From Bretschneidera sinensis (taxonomy: Eukaryota > Streptophyta > Magnoliopsida > Brassicales > Akaniaceae), in NCBI GenBank assembly GCA_023935145.1, contig CM043698.1, positions 86,465,001 through 86,529,000 on the forward strand: 64,000 nucleotides of DNA, read 5' to 3'. This document shows, in pieces, positions 45,183-57,746 of the stretch. Both the position numbers and the translations under genes were made by a program. Position 1 is the first letter of the stretch. Every line of letters begins with the position of its first letter. Under the pieces are notes generated by a model. It worked only from the letters and a program-made list of their open reading frames with translations. It was not told the DNA's origin and searched no databases.

Positions 45183-45889
45183 TTTGAAATTGTTGCGATT
45201 AGTGTTATATTTGAAGAAGTCTAATTAGGGTTTTATTGATAATGGTAGAATGATTACATAGAGACCCTTGATATGGTTTATATAATAAACTAAGTAGCAT
45301 TATAAGGAAACTAAATCACCTAAGAATCCTAACCTAATCGTACCACAATATATCTAGAATATAATATAACATTCTCTCACATCTTCTCAAACACATGGTA
45401 ATATTAATAAAATTGTCATATATTTGAATACAAAATTTAACCCAAGCAAGATATAACGTAAACCACCAATGCGCATAATCTTCAATAGAGCACAACTCCA
45501 ACTTTATCTAAATCATCATAGTAAAAGGTTCATCAATACATGCCAAAGTCCACCATTAGAGTTATTATGGCCGAAGAGACAGGAAATGATGCATAAGAGA
45601 AAATTTGTTTCCTAGACAATCATGTGAGTGCAAAATAAAAAGCATAGGCACAAGGGTGCAACGCAATTATAAAACTCGAGCACAAAAGTGTGCAAGAAGG
45701 GAGAAGAAACCCCCAAATAAGAGAGATTTTAATGAGAAAGTTTAGAAGGAAAGTGATAAGGAGAAAAAGGCTAGGGAGAAGTGTTGACAAAGAAAAGGAA
45801 AGAAAAGAAAAGGTTATAGGAAATCAAAAAAAAAAATTGATTGGGGTAAAGAACAATTGATTACGGTGGTGGACTATGGATCGGTGTGG
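45183..45889. other. Unassigned spacer
   Basis: No coding homology is seen. Purine-rich runs (45700-45835) precede the truncated copia. Confidence 0.35.
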
Positions 45890-45909
45890 TTGGATTTTTT
45901 TATGTCGAT

Positions 45910-47034
45910 CTATTTACTATCTTCAAGCTTTCTAAAGCTCTATATGGGTTAAAGCAAACTCCAAGTGCATGGTATGAAAGACTAAGTAAATTTTTTATTG
46001 ACAATAACTTTGTAAGAGGTAAGATAGACACAACCCTCTTCATAAAAACTCACAAAAATGACACTTTGCTAGTTCAAATATATGTTGATGATATTATATT
46101 TGGTGCTACTAATGAATCTATGTGTTGAGAGTTTGCTAAGTGCATGCAAAGTGAATTTGAAATGAGTATGATGGGAGAGCTTACCTACTTCTTTGGACTT
46201 CAAATCAAACAATTGAAAGGAGGCATCTTCATCAATCAATCAAAATAAATTAAGGACCTACTAAAGAGGTTCAGGATGGAAAGCTCAAAGCCACTTGGTA
46301 CTCCTATGAGCACATCTACAAAACTTGATCTTGATGAAGGAGGTAAGTGTGCAGATACTAAATATTATAGAAGCATGATAGGTGTTTTACTTTACTTAAC
46401 TGCAAGTAGTCTGATATAATGTTCAGTGTATACATGTGTGCTAGATTTCAAGCTAATCCTAAGGAATCACATGTAGTTGCAGTAAAAAGAATCCTTAGAT
46501 ATCTACAAGGAACTCAAACCATAGGATTATGGTACTCTAGAGATTCATCTTTTGAGCTTGTAGGATATTCAAATGCTATTTTGTTGGATGTAGGTTAGAT
46601 AGAAAAAGCACAAATGGAATATACCAATTCTTAGGTGCAATATTAACCTCTTGGTTTTCCAAGAAACAAAACTCTGTTGCACTATCAACCGCCGAGGCGG
46701 AATATGTTGCAGCTGGAAGTTGTTGTGCCTAACTGTTATGAATGAAACAACAACTAGAAGACTATGGCATGAACCTTAAAAGTATACCAATACATTGTGA
46801 TAATGCAAGTGCTATCAACCTAACCAAGAATCCTATCTAGCACTTTAGAACTAAACACATAGAAATTAGACATCATTTCTTAAGAGACCATGCTCAAAAA
46901 AGTGATATAAGACTAGAATTCATACTTTCAGAAGATCAAATAGCTGACATTCTTACAAAACATCTAAGTGAAACTAGTTTTTGCAACATTAGAATGCTAA
47001 TGGGATTGTTAGATTATAATAAACTGAATGTTTA
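45910..47034 (+). pseudogene. copia RT/RNase H (second SIRE-like copy)
   Basis: The frame 45886-46128 holds KLSKALYGLKQTPSAWYERL and YVDDIIFGA (catalytic pair at about 46081-46107), followed by a stop. Later pieces give GELTYFFGLQIKQLKGGIFI and SMIGVLLYLTAS. RNase H shows STAEAEYVAAGSCCA at about 46686, which keeps the active-site word that the other copy has lost, and ends MGLLDYNKLNV then stop at about 47034. Stops at 46126, 46246 and 46418 and others make it inactive. Confidence 0.9.
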
Positions 47035-47651
47035 AATGCTTTATCATTCATCATTATGCATGCTTGACATCTAGTGAAAGAGTATTAATCTTTGTTTAAT
47101 ATTTTCCTCACTCAAGATGGCATAGATAAACAAATTTCGTGCTAAGACTCAAAGATTGAAAATTTTCTTAAGGGTCCAGTTGACTAGTAAGTCTATCGGA
47201 GTCGACTAGTAAGTCTTTGCCTAATTTCCCAATCGATTGGTAAGTTAATACCAGTTGACTAGTTCATCTAGACCTTGTTTGGAGCCGATTTTTGAAATTC
47301 AGTTCTGTCCACAGTTGACTAGTATAAACTACCCAGTCCACTGGTATCTGTTTGCCAGTTTTTCTAGTCGACTAGTACCTTAATCCAGTCGACTGGTATG
47401 CAAAATCATTCATCTCTGCAAAGGACCCAGTCGACTAGTATCCTTACCCCAATCGACTAGTATCATGATTCTCAGATTTTCACGCCATTTTCAAAAACCC
47501 TAGCTTTCTCTCTCTACAAAATCTCGCAATTTTGATCCAAAAACCATCAAATCACTACCAAAACACATCGATATACTCATCCCCAACATCTATTTTAACT
47601 TTCTACGGTTGAAATCCACCATTTCCACCTAAAACCTCTTTTTACCCATAA
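47035..47651 (+). repeat. Palindrome spacer of the second SIRE-like copy
   Basis: About ten diverged copies of the ACCAGTCGACTGGT palindrome lie at 47172-47462, at the same place relative to RNase H and ORF3 as in the other copy. Confidence 0.85.
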
Positions 47652-48895
47652 ATGTCCGATAGAATCCGAGTAAAATACACCACTAGGGGACCAAATGCGC
47701 CTACAAGGCCAAGGTCCACCAAATCTATGATACTAGATTCAAAGGGGAAGGGCGTTGTGGGCTCATCCAGTAAGAAGCCCATAACAGAGCTTGATGATTC
47801 TCTATTCACCAACCCGACAGCGAATGACAAGTATACCTCTGTAATAAGGAAAAATAAAATCATGACGAGTAAAGTTGTCGATTCTATTTCGAATCTATTC
47901 GTCATGGTAATTTTGATATTCTACCTACCTTCGAGGCAATAAACTTGACCTCACTGGTCAAGATACATGAGAAGTACTACCCTAGACTGATTCACCAGTT
48001 TTATGCGAACTTGGTGAAACCCAGTCCATTGGCTCTGAGATTCAGAACCAGTGTCATGGGTGTGAAGTTTGAGGTCAATACTAACCTCTTGATAAGAATT
48101 TTGAGGATCCTTGTGGGAGGGATCCAATAGAGTCTAGATGGATGGCCAGACAATTTCGAGGTTGAGGAGGCATGTCAGATAGTTAGGGGCGACCCTAACT
48201 ATGTGTTTCGACCCACTACATTTCACACATGTAGTGACATGCCCCTAGACTCGAAATTGTTCAACCATATTGTGAGTTGGACCATCTACCCGAGATTAGG
48301 GAGTCGGGGGTATCTATCTAAGATAGATATAGTATTGATTTGGTGCCTTAAAACTGGGCACCACTTCAATATATACTCCCTGCTACTCACCAACATGATT
48401 AATGGCGAAGTGAGCGACTCTGGATGTCTTCCCTACGGGATGCTCATCACGCTCATACTCCAGCACTTCTGGGTGCCTCTCCTTGCCTCCAAGGCTCAAG
48501 ATATCGGCCTCAAGGACATCATCAACGTTTCATTGCTGAAGAAGATGCGATGTACGGTTCGCGACGGCTTTATCTACTCCAAGGTCTGGAAGCACATTCG
48601 GATTGGAGAGGACGACAGTAGTGATGATGAGGACAAGGGTGCTGCTACTGCTGATATGGATACGGATACCCAAGCACCTCCCATGGGTGACTCGAGTGCT
48701 GGTCAGGCTGGGTACAACGATCTACTTCAGGCTATCACGAGCCTCCAGCTGACCATGCAGTCTGGATTCTAGACTTTGAGCTCTTCCATTGAGACCCTCC
48801 AGGATGACTTCGAGCTGCACCGAGAGTGCACCGAGAGTTCTCTGGCTGAAATTAGGGATCTTATTCTTGACAGCTCAGACTCTCTCTCTCCATGA
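47652..48895 (+). pseudogene. Extra ORF (ORF3), second SIRE-like copy
   Basis: It starts MSDRIRVKYTTRGPNAPTRP and ends SSDSLSP then stop. Open pieces are 47652-47942, 47945-48130 and 48203-48772. Shared blocks with the first copy are LIHQFYANLVK, FRPTTFHTCSDMPLDSKLF and CLPYGMLITLILQHFWVPL. The acidic DDSSDDEDKG tract is followed by heptad-like LQAITSLQLTMQSGF and SLAEIRDLILD, so the C-terminus may be a coiled coil. Stops at 47940, 48128 and 48770 and a frame change near 47925 break it. Its function is unknown. Confidence 0.78.
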
Positions 48896-49586
48896 GTCGT
48901 TTTACTATCTTTCTTTCTCGATGTACATTTTGATGTAGACTTTTCATTGTTCTTACCACGGACATATCTTCATGTTGATATAGTTTCTTTATTTGTACTT
49001 CTGTTTCGACTCTACGAAGCCTACATTGTATAGACTTTTGTTATATATGACTATAACTTTTGTTTAGGCTTTGATCCATTTCATGTACGTGTTTTACATA
49101 TGTCTGCATGCTTTATATCTCTTTAAATTCAGATATATGATTTAAAAACTGCTTCTGCTTGTATGGAAACTTTCGATTCTTCCCGGGAAGGTTTCTAAAC
49201 TCTGAATGATGCCAAATTTTCGTGTACAAAATTGTTTATGCATGCTCTTGATGATTATAGTAGCTATATAGCTTATTTTTTGGTTTTCTGCTCCCTTTTC
49301 TATTGTTGTCAAAACGGGGGAGAAAAATGAGAAAATGTGAAAACTAACTGTAAACTCAACCTAATGCATAGATTTAGGGGGAGCATTGCTCCAAAGATCT
49401 TGATATGTGCTTATATATGTTGAGTTGATTGGTTGGGATGTATATAAACTGTTCTTTACCTTTTACAGGTTGGTTTTATTAAAAAAACAGAGGAGACTCT
49501 GCTCAATTTTTCAAAAAACCGAACATTTAGTTCTTTAAAAACTGTTTTTTTCTCATGAGTTTTGTCATCATTAAAAAGAGGGAGAT
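48896..49586 (+). other. Noncoding 3' tail of the second SIRE-like copy
   Basis: This AT-rich tail from the ORF3 stop to the polypurine tract corresponds to 12221-12902 of the first copy. It has no gene. Confidence 0.6.
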
Positions 49587-50817
49587 TGTTGACCCTCACC
49601 TATTTTTTAATGATGACAAAACACAACTCTTATTATACTAATGATGCTATCTAAGTGTATTAAGCTATAAAAGCATTCAACCAAGGATCAAGGTGCAAGA
49701 ACTCCACCCGAATCAAACATTAAGTGAAGACAGAAGAACTAGAATAGGTCTAAGGTATTAAAACAAGTTGTAAGTCTCACTTGTTCAGGTAATTAACTTA
49801 TCTAATGGCTCTTTTTGAAAAGCATTTTAACATAACCTTTTAATCAAATGTTTTAAAGTTAAAATCTCTTCAAAACATGAAAATTGGGTTGTTAAGCAAC
49901 CCAGCCGACTGGGTACATATACCAGAAGATTGGTATATGGGACAGTATGTCCACAGTCGACTGGATGCTTCATACTAGTCGACTGGTGTTTTGGACAGAA
50001 AATCCTCAGTCGACTGGTGAGAACCACCCAGTCGACTGGTACTTTGGGCAGATGGTTCCCAGTTGACTGGTACCTTCAATAGCCTTAAAGATGTGATTTT
50101 TAAAGTGGACACAGTCGACTGGTACTAAGACCTAGTCGATTGGTAGTTCAAAAAATATGACCGTTGAGACACGAGATTTCAGCACAAATTGTACCAAAAC
50201 GTACCAAATCAATTCAAAACGGGCATATTACATCAAATCTATTTAAACCCACACTATTGAGCATTTCAAACATAAGAGAATACACATACAATCAAGTTTT
50301 TACTCTATGATGCACAAAAAGCTTTGAAATATCTAAGTTGAGCCATTCTTCAAGTTTTACCTTGAAAGAGATATATTATTTAGTTGTGTAAGCTTTCATT
50401 GTTGTCTCTCTACCATTTATTTTGCAGTATTTATTGTAAAAGGATTTGCTTCCAAGAGGAATGGGTTTACTTCCAAGAGGAAGGGATTTGCTTCCAAAAG
50501 GAAGGGGTTTGCTTCCGAGAGGAAAGGATTGTAAGGTTTATGCAATACCCATGAAGTTGCACGACTAAGTTTCTTAGTGGATTACTTCAAGGAGGTTCCT
50601 TGAAGAAAGTAGACGTAAGGTCGAAACGAATCCGATATTGCTGAACCACTATAAACTGAGTTTGCATCCTCTATTCCTTAAACTCTTTATTTATAGCATA
50701 TATTACTTGTTTATATGCTTGTGGTGTTATCTGATATTTGTTTTTATAAACTTGTGTTTAATTAGCAAAAGTTTTAAAAACCCAATTCACCCCCCTCTTG
50801 GGTTGAAACCTCAGTCT

Positions 50818-50820
<3 letters not shown>
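49587..50820 (+). repeat. 3' LTR of the second SIRE-like copy
   Basis: 1,234 bp, TGTTGACCCTCACC...TCAGTCTACA. Nine palindromes lie at 49900-50140, about 100-330 bases before a TATA-like CTATTTAAACC at about 50240. A tandem of four units around TTGCTTCCAAGAGGAAGGG lies at 50447-50527. Confidence 0.93.

Positions 50821-50874
<54 letters not shown>
50821..50874. repeat. (AT)n microsatellite next to an LTR end
   Basis: About 27 AT units directly abut the LTR end at 50820. Insertion into, or slippage at, an AT-rich target would explain the position. Confidence 0.97.
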
Positions 50875-50877
<3 letters not shown>

Positions 50878-51904
50878 AGAACTCCACAATACTTTAGAAA
50901 ATTTCATATACAATAGCGTAAAACTCTCATATTTGCCAAGTAGTTAACATGTCCGTACATAAGACTAGCATATTCTAAAATTTATATATTTGATAGTTGT
51001 TTTTAATGTAAACAATGGGATTTAGAAGGATAAATGTATCCTTTCAAAACTCCTTCTCTGTGAGCATGGAGGGAAGTAAAGGATATGAATGAATAAAAAT
51101 AACATAATCTGGAAGGATACTTTTCTCCTTTTATTCCGTCTCGTCACCTGATCTAAACATATTATATATTTAACTAAATCCTTTTTCGCAAGAGTATCTG
51201 CAATTTGATTTATTCATTTTTTTGCTCTATCTAGCCTTGAGATCATGAATTTGCAACCATCAATTGAAGTTTAAGAAGGTGGAGATCAATGTTTACATTA
51301 TTAAGCAAATCTATAACCACTTTACACTGTATCAATTTCACTAAAAATTTGATTCCTAAGTTACCTTTTAAGACCAAAAATTCACCTTGGAAAAAGAATA
51401 CTTTTTCCCCAAAAATTAAAATTCGTAACTTAACATCTCATTGAATCTCTAATAAGCTCACTTAAAGTTGGGTTACCTACAATTGTAGTATTATATTTTT
51501 TTAATTAATGTAAAAAGTTTTTTTTTATTCTTTAGTTGTTTTTTTTTCTAAACTTCCAAAGACCTACCAAATTTGATGAAACAAAATATTCAAAATCATG
51601 TCATAAACAATGGGAATAGAATATTGAACATTTCTTTTACATCGGAGTATATGAAAATCAAATGTAAATGGCACAAATATATTGATATTTTAAATTAAAT
51701 TTTATTTTTGACACGATATCAAAGCGTTGATCGCATAAAATTAACATTGAAAGTAACTTAATAAAAATGTGAAAAAAATTAAAAATACAAGCATGATTTG
51801 ATGTTAAATCTCTTTTTGAATACAAAAGTTACCCACTTTTTAAAGGTCGAGTATTTTTTATTTTAAATTGACTCCAATATTTATGTAGAAAATTCTAAAT
51901 ATAT
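50875..51904. other. AT-rich spacer
   Basis: No gene or element end is recognised. Confidence 0.4.
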
Positions 51905-51906
51905 TA

Positions 51907-52094
51907 CTCCCTCTCTCCCATAATTTTTGTTATGTTTACTATTTAGCCGATTAAATGAATAATTTTTTTCTGTTATTAAATCATTAAGAAAATTTAATTT
52001 TTTTCAAATTAAAAGTTTCTAAAAAATATTTTTTATATTTTTAAATAATAATTAAAATAAGTGATAAGTGATTAGAATTATGTGACAAATGGAG
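51907..52094. mobile_element. Stowaway-type MITE
   Basis: The ends CTCCCTCTCTCCCATAATTT and, inverted, CTCCATTTGTCACATAATTC match at most positions. TA lies directly outside each end (51905-51906 and 52095-52096). The 188-bp length, the CTCCCTC terminus and the TA duplication are Stowaway (Tc1/mariner) features. Confidence 0.85.
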
Positions 52095-52096
52095 TA

Positions 52097-52498
52097 TTTT
52101 AAAACATCCTAAAATAATAAGGGGTACAAAAAAAATTTGGGAATATGAGTGGGGGAAATTGCCCACACTCAACATACTATAGATTCGTCAATGTATATAA
52201 GTGAGTGATGTGTAATGTGGCAAAGAAAAAAAAAACATGTATTACTTGTTTAGCCTATGTGTGTGGAAGAAAAAGTGTTATCATATGTCATCATGTCAAT
52301 ATACTTTTATGTTTTTTTACTCCTTATTTTTTTAAACGGTGGTATTTCCAAGGGTAAAATATATGACATTATAAAATTAAAATTCAATAACTACAAAGCC
52401 TACTTAATTTTGTCTTTTGCTACATTTGGACAATTGAAAAATAACATTTAATTTATCTTTTCTTTCGGATTTGAGAGTAATAAATAATAGTTTTAGTA
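52097..52498. other. AT-rich spacer
   Basis: A 64-codon open frame at 52257-52451 has no recognisable motif. Nothing else is identified. Confidence 0.4.
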
Positions 52499-53075
52499 TA
52501 TGATGCCCCAAGATGTGGGACAAGTTTTGGTATCACACGTCAATTAGAGATGGAGTGATTAGGTTGTTTATATGTGATTGTCACATCCACTTAGACAACG
52601 CGTTTTAAAGCCATGAGGCCTAATGTGTCAAGGTGGACCATATTTTGTGCTAAGTGAGAGGTCAAATCGTTATAGTTATCAGACAAACTCTCGAAAGCTC
52701 GACCACTGATTTTAACCGGTGAGTTACTGAGTGTGGGACCACACAACTAGAACATTGTGCCAAAAGCATGGGAGATTGTGATGCCTTAAGATGGGATCAA
52801 GTCTTGGTATCTCATGATTGTCACCTCCACTTACACAACGCAATTTTAACCGACGGGTTGCCAAGTGTGAGACCACACAACAAGTACGTTGTGCCAAAAA
52901 GAAGGGAGATTATGACACCCCAAGATTAAGTCAAGTCTTAGTATCCCACATTAACTAGAGAGAGTGTCTAGGCTATTTATAAGTATTGTCACATCCACTT
53001 AGACAGTGTATTTTAAAGTCGTGAACCCCAATGTACCAAAACAGACAATATTGTGCCCAGCCGTATAGCCACAAA
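52499..53075 (+). mobile_element. Tandem TRIM-like array (three LTR starts)
   Basis: LTR-like starts occur at 52499 (TATGATGCCCCAAGATG), 52777 (TGTGATGCC) and 52911 (TATGACACCCCAAGAT). Shared blocks are TGATTGTCACATCCACTTAG and CGCGTTTTAAAGCCATGAGG. A decayed primer site (GTTATCAGACAAACTC, about 52675) and purine tracts (CATGGGAGATTG, GAAGGGAGAT) lie before the second and third starts. Hence LTR, interior, LTR, interior, LTR, with the middle LTR internally deleted. There is no coding capacity. Confidence 0.7.
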
Positions 53076-53328
53076 AGATGGTAGCCACATTCTTCATGAT
53101 AAGGATGAAGAGTGAAACGACAAAATCAACCCACCAGTTGCACTCACCATACTTGGTTATTGATGAAGAGGTTCTACCAATAGGAGTAGCTCTTCATGCT
53201 TATGTGGCCATATCTTACTTGGATAGGCATGCTATTAAGAGACATTAAGAAAATGAACTTATTCTAAGATAAGAAATCCATGTGTTTCACATGCTTATGA
53301 TCAAGTATTTAGCAATTTTTAAGAATCT
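53076..53328. other. Unassigned spacer
   Basis: No recognisable feature. Confidence 0.35.
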
Positions 53329-53646
53329 GATTGGTAGAGAAAAAAAGTGAGAGGAAAAAAGAGGGAGAGAATGGAAAAATAAGAAGATTGATGCTTTCCG
53401 TCATGCGTTTGATAAGTATGATAGAAAAGTGATAGGAAAGAAAAAAATGGCAAAAAATTAACTTATTTTAACTTCCACTTACCAATATCACAATTTGAAA
53501 TAATTGTGATTTGTTCTTATGGGAATAAAATACCAATCATGTCACTCTTCCTTCCTCTCACTTTTTTTCTCTATCAAATGATAAAAAAAAAAAATGTTCT
53601 TATCTCTGCTTCTTCCTTCCTCCCATTTTTTTTTCTCTACCAATCA
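53329..53646. mobile_element. MITE with GATTGGTAGAGA inverted ends
   Basis: GATTGGTAGAGAAAAAAA at the left and its inverted copy at the right (TTTTTTTCTCTACCAATC) frame 318 bp of AT-rich, non-coding DNA. The target duplication is unclear, so the superfamily is not assigned. Confidence 0.7.
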
Positions 53647-54544
53647 TAACCTTACTTTGAACAAAGTAGGGTCAACAAATCAAAAATTGAATCATACATC
53701 TGTGTGACAGAATTTTGATTAAGTGCCTGATTGGTCGGGCTTATTGCCTTATTGTTGGTGCTTCTACTAAATTGTAAATTTCCAAGTAGCCTTCGGTGGA
53801 TGTGCAGCCCTAACGCATTTGTGGAGGGAAATTAGAATAGGAGGGGAAAAAGTCACTACAACAAAATCGTAACTTGTCCTTTCTATCACACAAAAGGCTG
53901 GTGAGTAATAACTTCCCATGCAAACAAAAGAGTTTCAAGTTTCAACCTATACACTAGTAGACTCTTCGACTTTGTGTGTACTTGGATTTCAAAAAATAAG
54001 CATCTAAACTACAACCACAGAACAAAAGCTACCCATTCTCCAACATCAATTTTAGTCTCTCCAAAGCATAACAAATGAAGGGATAGAATCATAGGTAAAG
54101 GAAAGCATACTTGTTTTTCAAGTTTTGGACTGGAGGTTTATTATAAATCAAAACAACAAAATAAACGAAATTTCCTAGATTATTGGGTTATGCTAGTATT
54201 AGTTTTCAGAGTTCTGTTGTATTAGTTTCTTAGACCAAAAATAAATTATGAACAATAGTACCTGTTTAACTTAATGAAAGGAACTTCTTAAAGTTAGACG
54301 CTATAAATAGTATCGAATTGTTAGTTATGCTAGTATAGATATTCGCCCATTAACTACACTAGGAAAGGAAAAATTCTTACTTAGCCCTGATCCATAAAAG
54401 ATACATAGCACAAGGTATTGTCAACCATTGAGTTAAAACAATATTTCTCCACTTTTCTCTTTTCTCATGTCATCCAATGATTGAACATGCCTTTGTGTTG
54501 TGTATCTTTCATGGTTCGATACTAGACAAGAACCTCTCCTATAC
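53647..54544. other. Unassigned spacer
   Basis: No gene is recognised. A CACTACAACAAAATCG word at about 53853 resembles a CACTA terminus, but no partner end was found. Confidence 0.35.
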
Positions 54545-54905
54545 TAAAAGGAGTGATTTGGCTGTTTATAAGTGATTGTCATATTCACTTGGACAACGCG
54601 TTTTAAAGTTATGAGGCCTAATATGCCAAAACTGACAATATTGTGCCAAACAAGAGGTCGAGTCGTTATAGTGATATCAAAGTCGACACTCAAAAGCTCG
54701 GCCAATAATTTTAACCAGTGGGTTTTCAAGTGTGAGACCACATAGCAAAGATACTATGCCAAAATAAGGGGATCCCAAAAAGAGAGGAGATTGTGACACC
54801 CCAAAATGTGGGTCAAATCTTGATAGTGACTAAGCTATTTATAAATAATTGTGACCACCTCTCCTTGTACAACACATTTTAAAGTTGTGAGGCCTAATTG
54901 TTGCT
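54545..54905 (+). mobile_element. TRIM-like fragment (same family as 52499-53075)
   Basis: It contains an LTR tail (GACAACGCGTTTTAAAGTT), a decayed primer site (AGTGATATCAAAGTCGAC, about 54679), an interior with ACCAGTGGG, the purine tract AGAGAGGAGAT and a second LTR start TGTGACACCCCAAAATG at 54792. Both LTRs are incomplete. Confidence 0.65.
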
Positions 54906-56137
54906 ATTATACTCCCTAAGTAATCTCCAATCTATGCTATTAATGAAGGCATAACCCTATCTCTGGTAGTTCTCTCCCTCCTCAAGATGTTGATATTAAA
55001 TGCAACTCCAATTTATTACTAAGTGATTGGATTTTGTCATGCTTTAATTAAAAATGTAAAATGTGATTTTGGATTTAGTTTGTTTGAAAAGTATGTGAAA
55101 GGCGATTTTGAATTAGTTTGTTTGAGAAGTTTTTGAAATGGGTATCAATTGTGAACTTCCGATTTTTGTGTGGGTTTGTTTTGTTGCAAACATTCTTCAG
55201 TTGATTTATTTTTTTTTTGGAATAGCTGGTTCTTTTTCTCAATTTTTTAAACATAAAACGATTGATTCTGATTGGTTTAAGGAATCTTTACTTCTCAAAG
55301 GTATCAACAATGATGCAAAACCCAATTGTCTTCTGTAACCCCACTAGAGTTGAACGAGATAGATTTGGAATGCATATGAGAGTCATGGAAAAGAAACTGC
55401 AAGCATCGTTTCCATACAGCTATGTATAGGATTTTAGACTCAGAGAACAAGAGGCTAAAAAGATACACACTAAATTTCTAAAGAGCTATTGTGATTATGT
55501 ATTATCAGCTAGACTAAATTTCAACCAAGGCGAAGAGATGAATTCCTAAATATAACAGGTTTAGCTTGTATTTAATTCAATATTTGTGTTTTTAACATTG
55601 AATAATTATTTTGAGCTGTTTCTTTTATTTAATATTGAAGTTGATGTTTTTGTGTGACAAACAATTATATTTTCTTCTCCCATAAATTTTATTTAACTCC
55701 GATGATTATTGTTCTTTTTCTCCATATAAGTTCAATCATGCTTCTCTTATGTGTAGAATTTAGGATGCAATTGATTTCAATATATTAATTATATATGCCG
55801 GTCCTTTACTGCAAGAAATATAAATGATTTCTCAATGAAAAGAAACACAACTAAAAATGGTTCAAACGAGACTCCTCAGTGTTCAATTTTTCATTTGGTT
55901 CATTTTGCTAATCTAGGATAAGCAAAAGGGTGAGATACCCCAAGTATCCAACATTTATATGCATGCATGAGTAACTCCTACAAGTAAACAACCTACAAGT
56001 TAACCACGGGTAGAACCCATAGAGGCAGTGATGAAACAGAGAGAGTAACAACAATGACTACGAAGAAAAGGATGCTCCACCAATCATACTTACGAGAATT
56101 CCAATCAGTCCATAGTACAATAATAGCACAGTGAACG
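54906..56137. other. Spacer, including the 3' flank of CENP-C
   Basis: No gene is recognised in 54906-55900. A 66-codon open frame at 55138-55338 has no known motif. The part nearest 56137 should hold the 3' UTR of the minus-strand CENP-C gene, but I could not place the polyadenylation site. Confidence 0.4.
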
Positions 56138-56265
56138 TCAATACATAGCAGCTAATTCAACCAGATCTTTATATTCATCAGAGACGAAAGACTTCACCTT
56201 CCAGGCGGGCTTCCCAACACCCTTTGCTGGAGACTCATATTTTATCCCAATTACAGTTGCCAAAC
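56138..56265 (-). CDS. CENPC: CENP-C last exon (plant-type C-terminus)
   Basis: The acceptor TTGTTGTAG precedes GTTTGGCAACTG. The exon finishes a split serine codon and encodes [20 protein letters not shown] then [21 protein letters not shown] and a TGA stop at 56140-56138. The LATVIG, KPxxKVKS(F/Y)VSDEYK and LVELAA blocks are the conserved end of plant CENP-C proteins. No mutation that would inactivate it is visible. Confidence 0.9.
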
Positions 56266-57552
56266 CTACAACAAGATATGATCCAAATAATCAATTATAC
56301 CAAAACAGATCAAGACATCTTACTTTGGAGTAAACTTTGATGAGCTTCTTCATATGAGATACCAAAGATTCCATTTTAAAGAAAAAATACTTTCAAAAAT
56401 AAAATTCAAGATCGGACTTCATTATTTAATAAATCCAAATAATGAATCAAATACACAAAATTTCTAAGATAATTTATCATTTTGGTATATGATTTAACAC
56501 ATATTTTATCAACAGTTTAAAAGTTACTAAAGTTTGTATGAAAAATTAAAGCTTAGATCAAATGTTAAAATCTATCAAAACATATGGACTTTGTATAACT
56601 TTAAAATCTCCATTTATGTATGTTAGATGAAAAATTACAATGATTAATTTTATTGTTGTAAAAGGGAAAATTTTATATGGAACCTTATGACCTTCGTACA
56701 AAGAATCTCATCTAAGTTTCGGCCCTTACTTTAGGATCCAACTATGATGTCTTAAATCACCATAACTTGCTCAAATAACTATTAAATGTAACCTTTTTAC
56801 TAATAATGTATCGTAAAACTACTATCAAATGTGTTGATTTACCATATCATATAAAAATAATAGTTTATTATGTTGTGTAATAAATTACTATCAATGTATC
56901 CATTTACTAAAAGATGTAAGAATAATTTACTACCAAATCAGTCTAAAAGTTATGGTAACTTGATTTTTGATAAAGTCACCATAGATTTAACCCTCACTTT
57001 GTGGTTAAAAATAATTGTTGAGTTTTACAAAAAGGATTCCGGAGGGGCAAAACACAGCAGAAAAGCTTATATTTTGTGATTTGGACTTAAAAACTCATAA
57101 GAATGTCTTTGTAATAGAGATGCAGTTCTATTCCGATACGACCTTGAATTAGCATGATGCAAAGTAAAGCCATGATAAAACCTCATATTTTTATGGCCCA
57201 TTTGGCTGGAGGTACTAAAATGGAATTAAACTAATTAATCCCACATGAATAATTTATCCCACGTTTGGTTGTGAGAATTTACTATTCATATGAAATTATT
57301 GTGGGATAAAGTTAATCTTAATCCCATCATTTTTATCTCACTTCCCTTATAGGATAAAATCTATCATCTTGGGACTAAAAATTTTTTTCTTCTCTTTTTA
57401 CTCTTAAATAATAATAATATTAAATATAATAATTATTATCATACTCTGTAATTATTATTATACTCCATAATTATAACTTTATCTATAGTAATATTATTAT
57501 AATAATTATAATTATAATAGTATTTCTCTTATAATAATACTAATCTACTCAC
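56266..57552 (-). other. Last intron of CENP-C
   Basis: This 1.29 kb AT-rich intron runs from GTGAGTAG to TTGTTGTAG. A TTTGGTTGTGAG/CCCATTTGGCTGG-type miniature transposon remnant appears at about 57200-57370, and ATTATTATA runs follow at 57405-57540. No gene lies inside. Confidence 0.75.
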
Positions 57553-57657
57553 TTTGATGTATGCGCCCATATAAAAATCTTTCACCTTTCCAATACTCCA
57601 AAGGTCTTGACCTAATCCTGGTGCTTCGCCTCACGCCAGATTCCCAAGAGGTACCAG
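57553..57657 (-). CDS. CENPC: CENP-C exon carrying the CENPC motif
   Basis: This 105-bp exon starts in phase after TTGTAG and ends before GTGAGT. It encodes [20 protein letters not shown] then [14 protein letters not shown]. The CENPC motif is complete: [10 protein letters not shown] with the basic residues, then the YW aromatic pair and the GER-Y tail, which contact the H2A/H2B acidic patch and the CENH3 tail in known structures. No stop or frameshift is present. Confidence 0.93.
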
Positions 57658-57746
57658 CTACAAGGACAACATGCATATATTATTTTAACAGAAAGATTAA
57701 AATAAATCTACTGATGTGCATAGAATTCTTTTGCATGAGTAAACAC

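Larger units (their letters stand above)
45890..50820 (+). mobile_element. 5'-truncated second copy of the SIRE-like element
   Basis: This plus-strand copy starts abruptly in reverse transcriptase near 45910 and runs through RNase H, the palindrome spacer, ORF3, the polypurine tract (AAAAAGAGGGAGAT, 49573-49586) and a complete 3' LTR at 49587-50820. It matches the 11069-21139 element domain for domain in opposite orientation. The 5' LTR, gag, protease and integrase are missing. Confidence 0.93.

Noticed and set aside
52499..53075. Cassandra TRIM with 5S rRNA promoter
   Set aside because: The TGTGACACC-type LTR start looks similar, but I do not see the 5S rRNA internal promoter boxes in these LTRs.
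55138..55338. 66-codon hydrophobic ORF
   Set aside because: It has no recognisable family, no supporting splice or context evidence, and AT-rich DNA gives such frames by chance.
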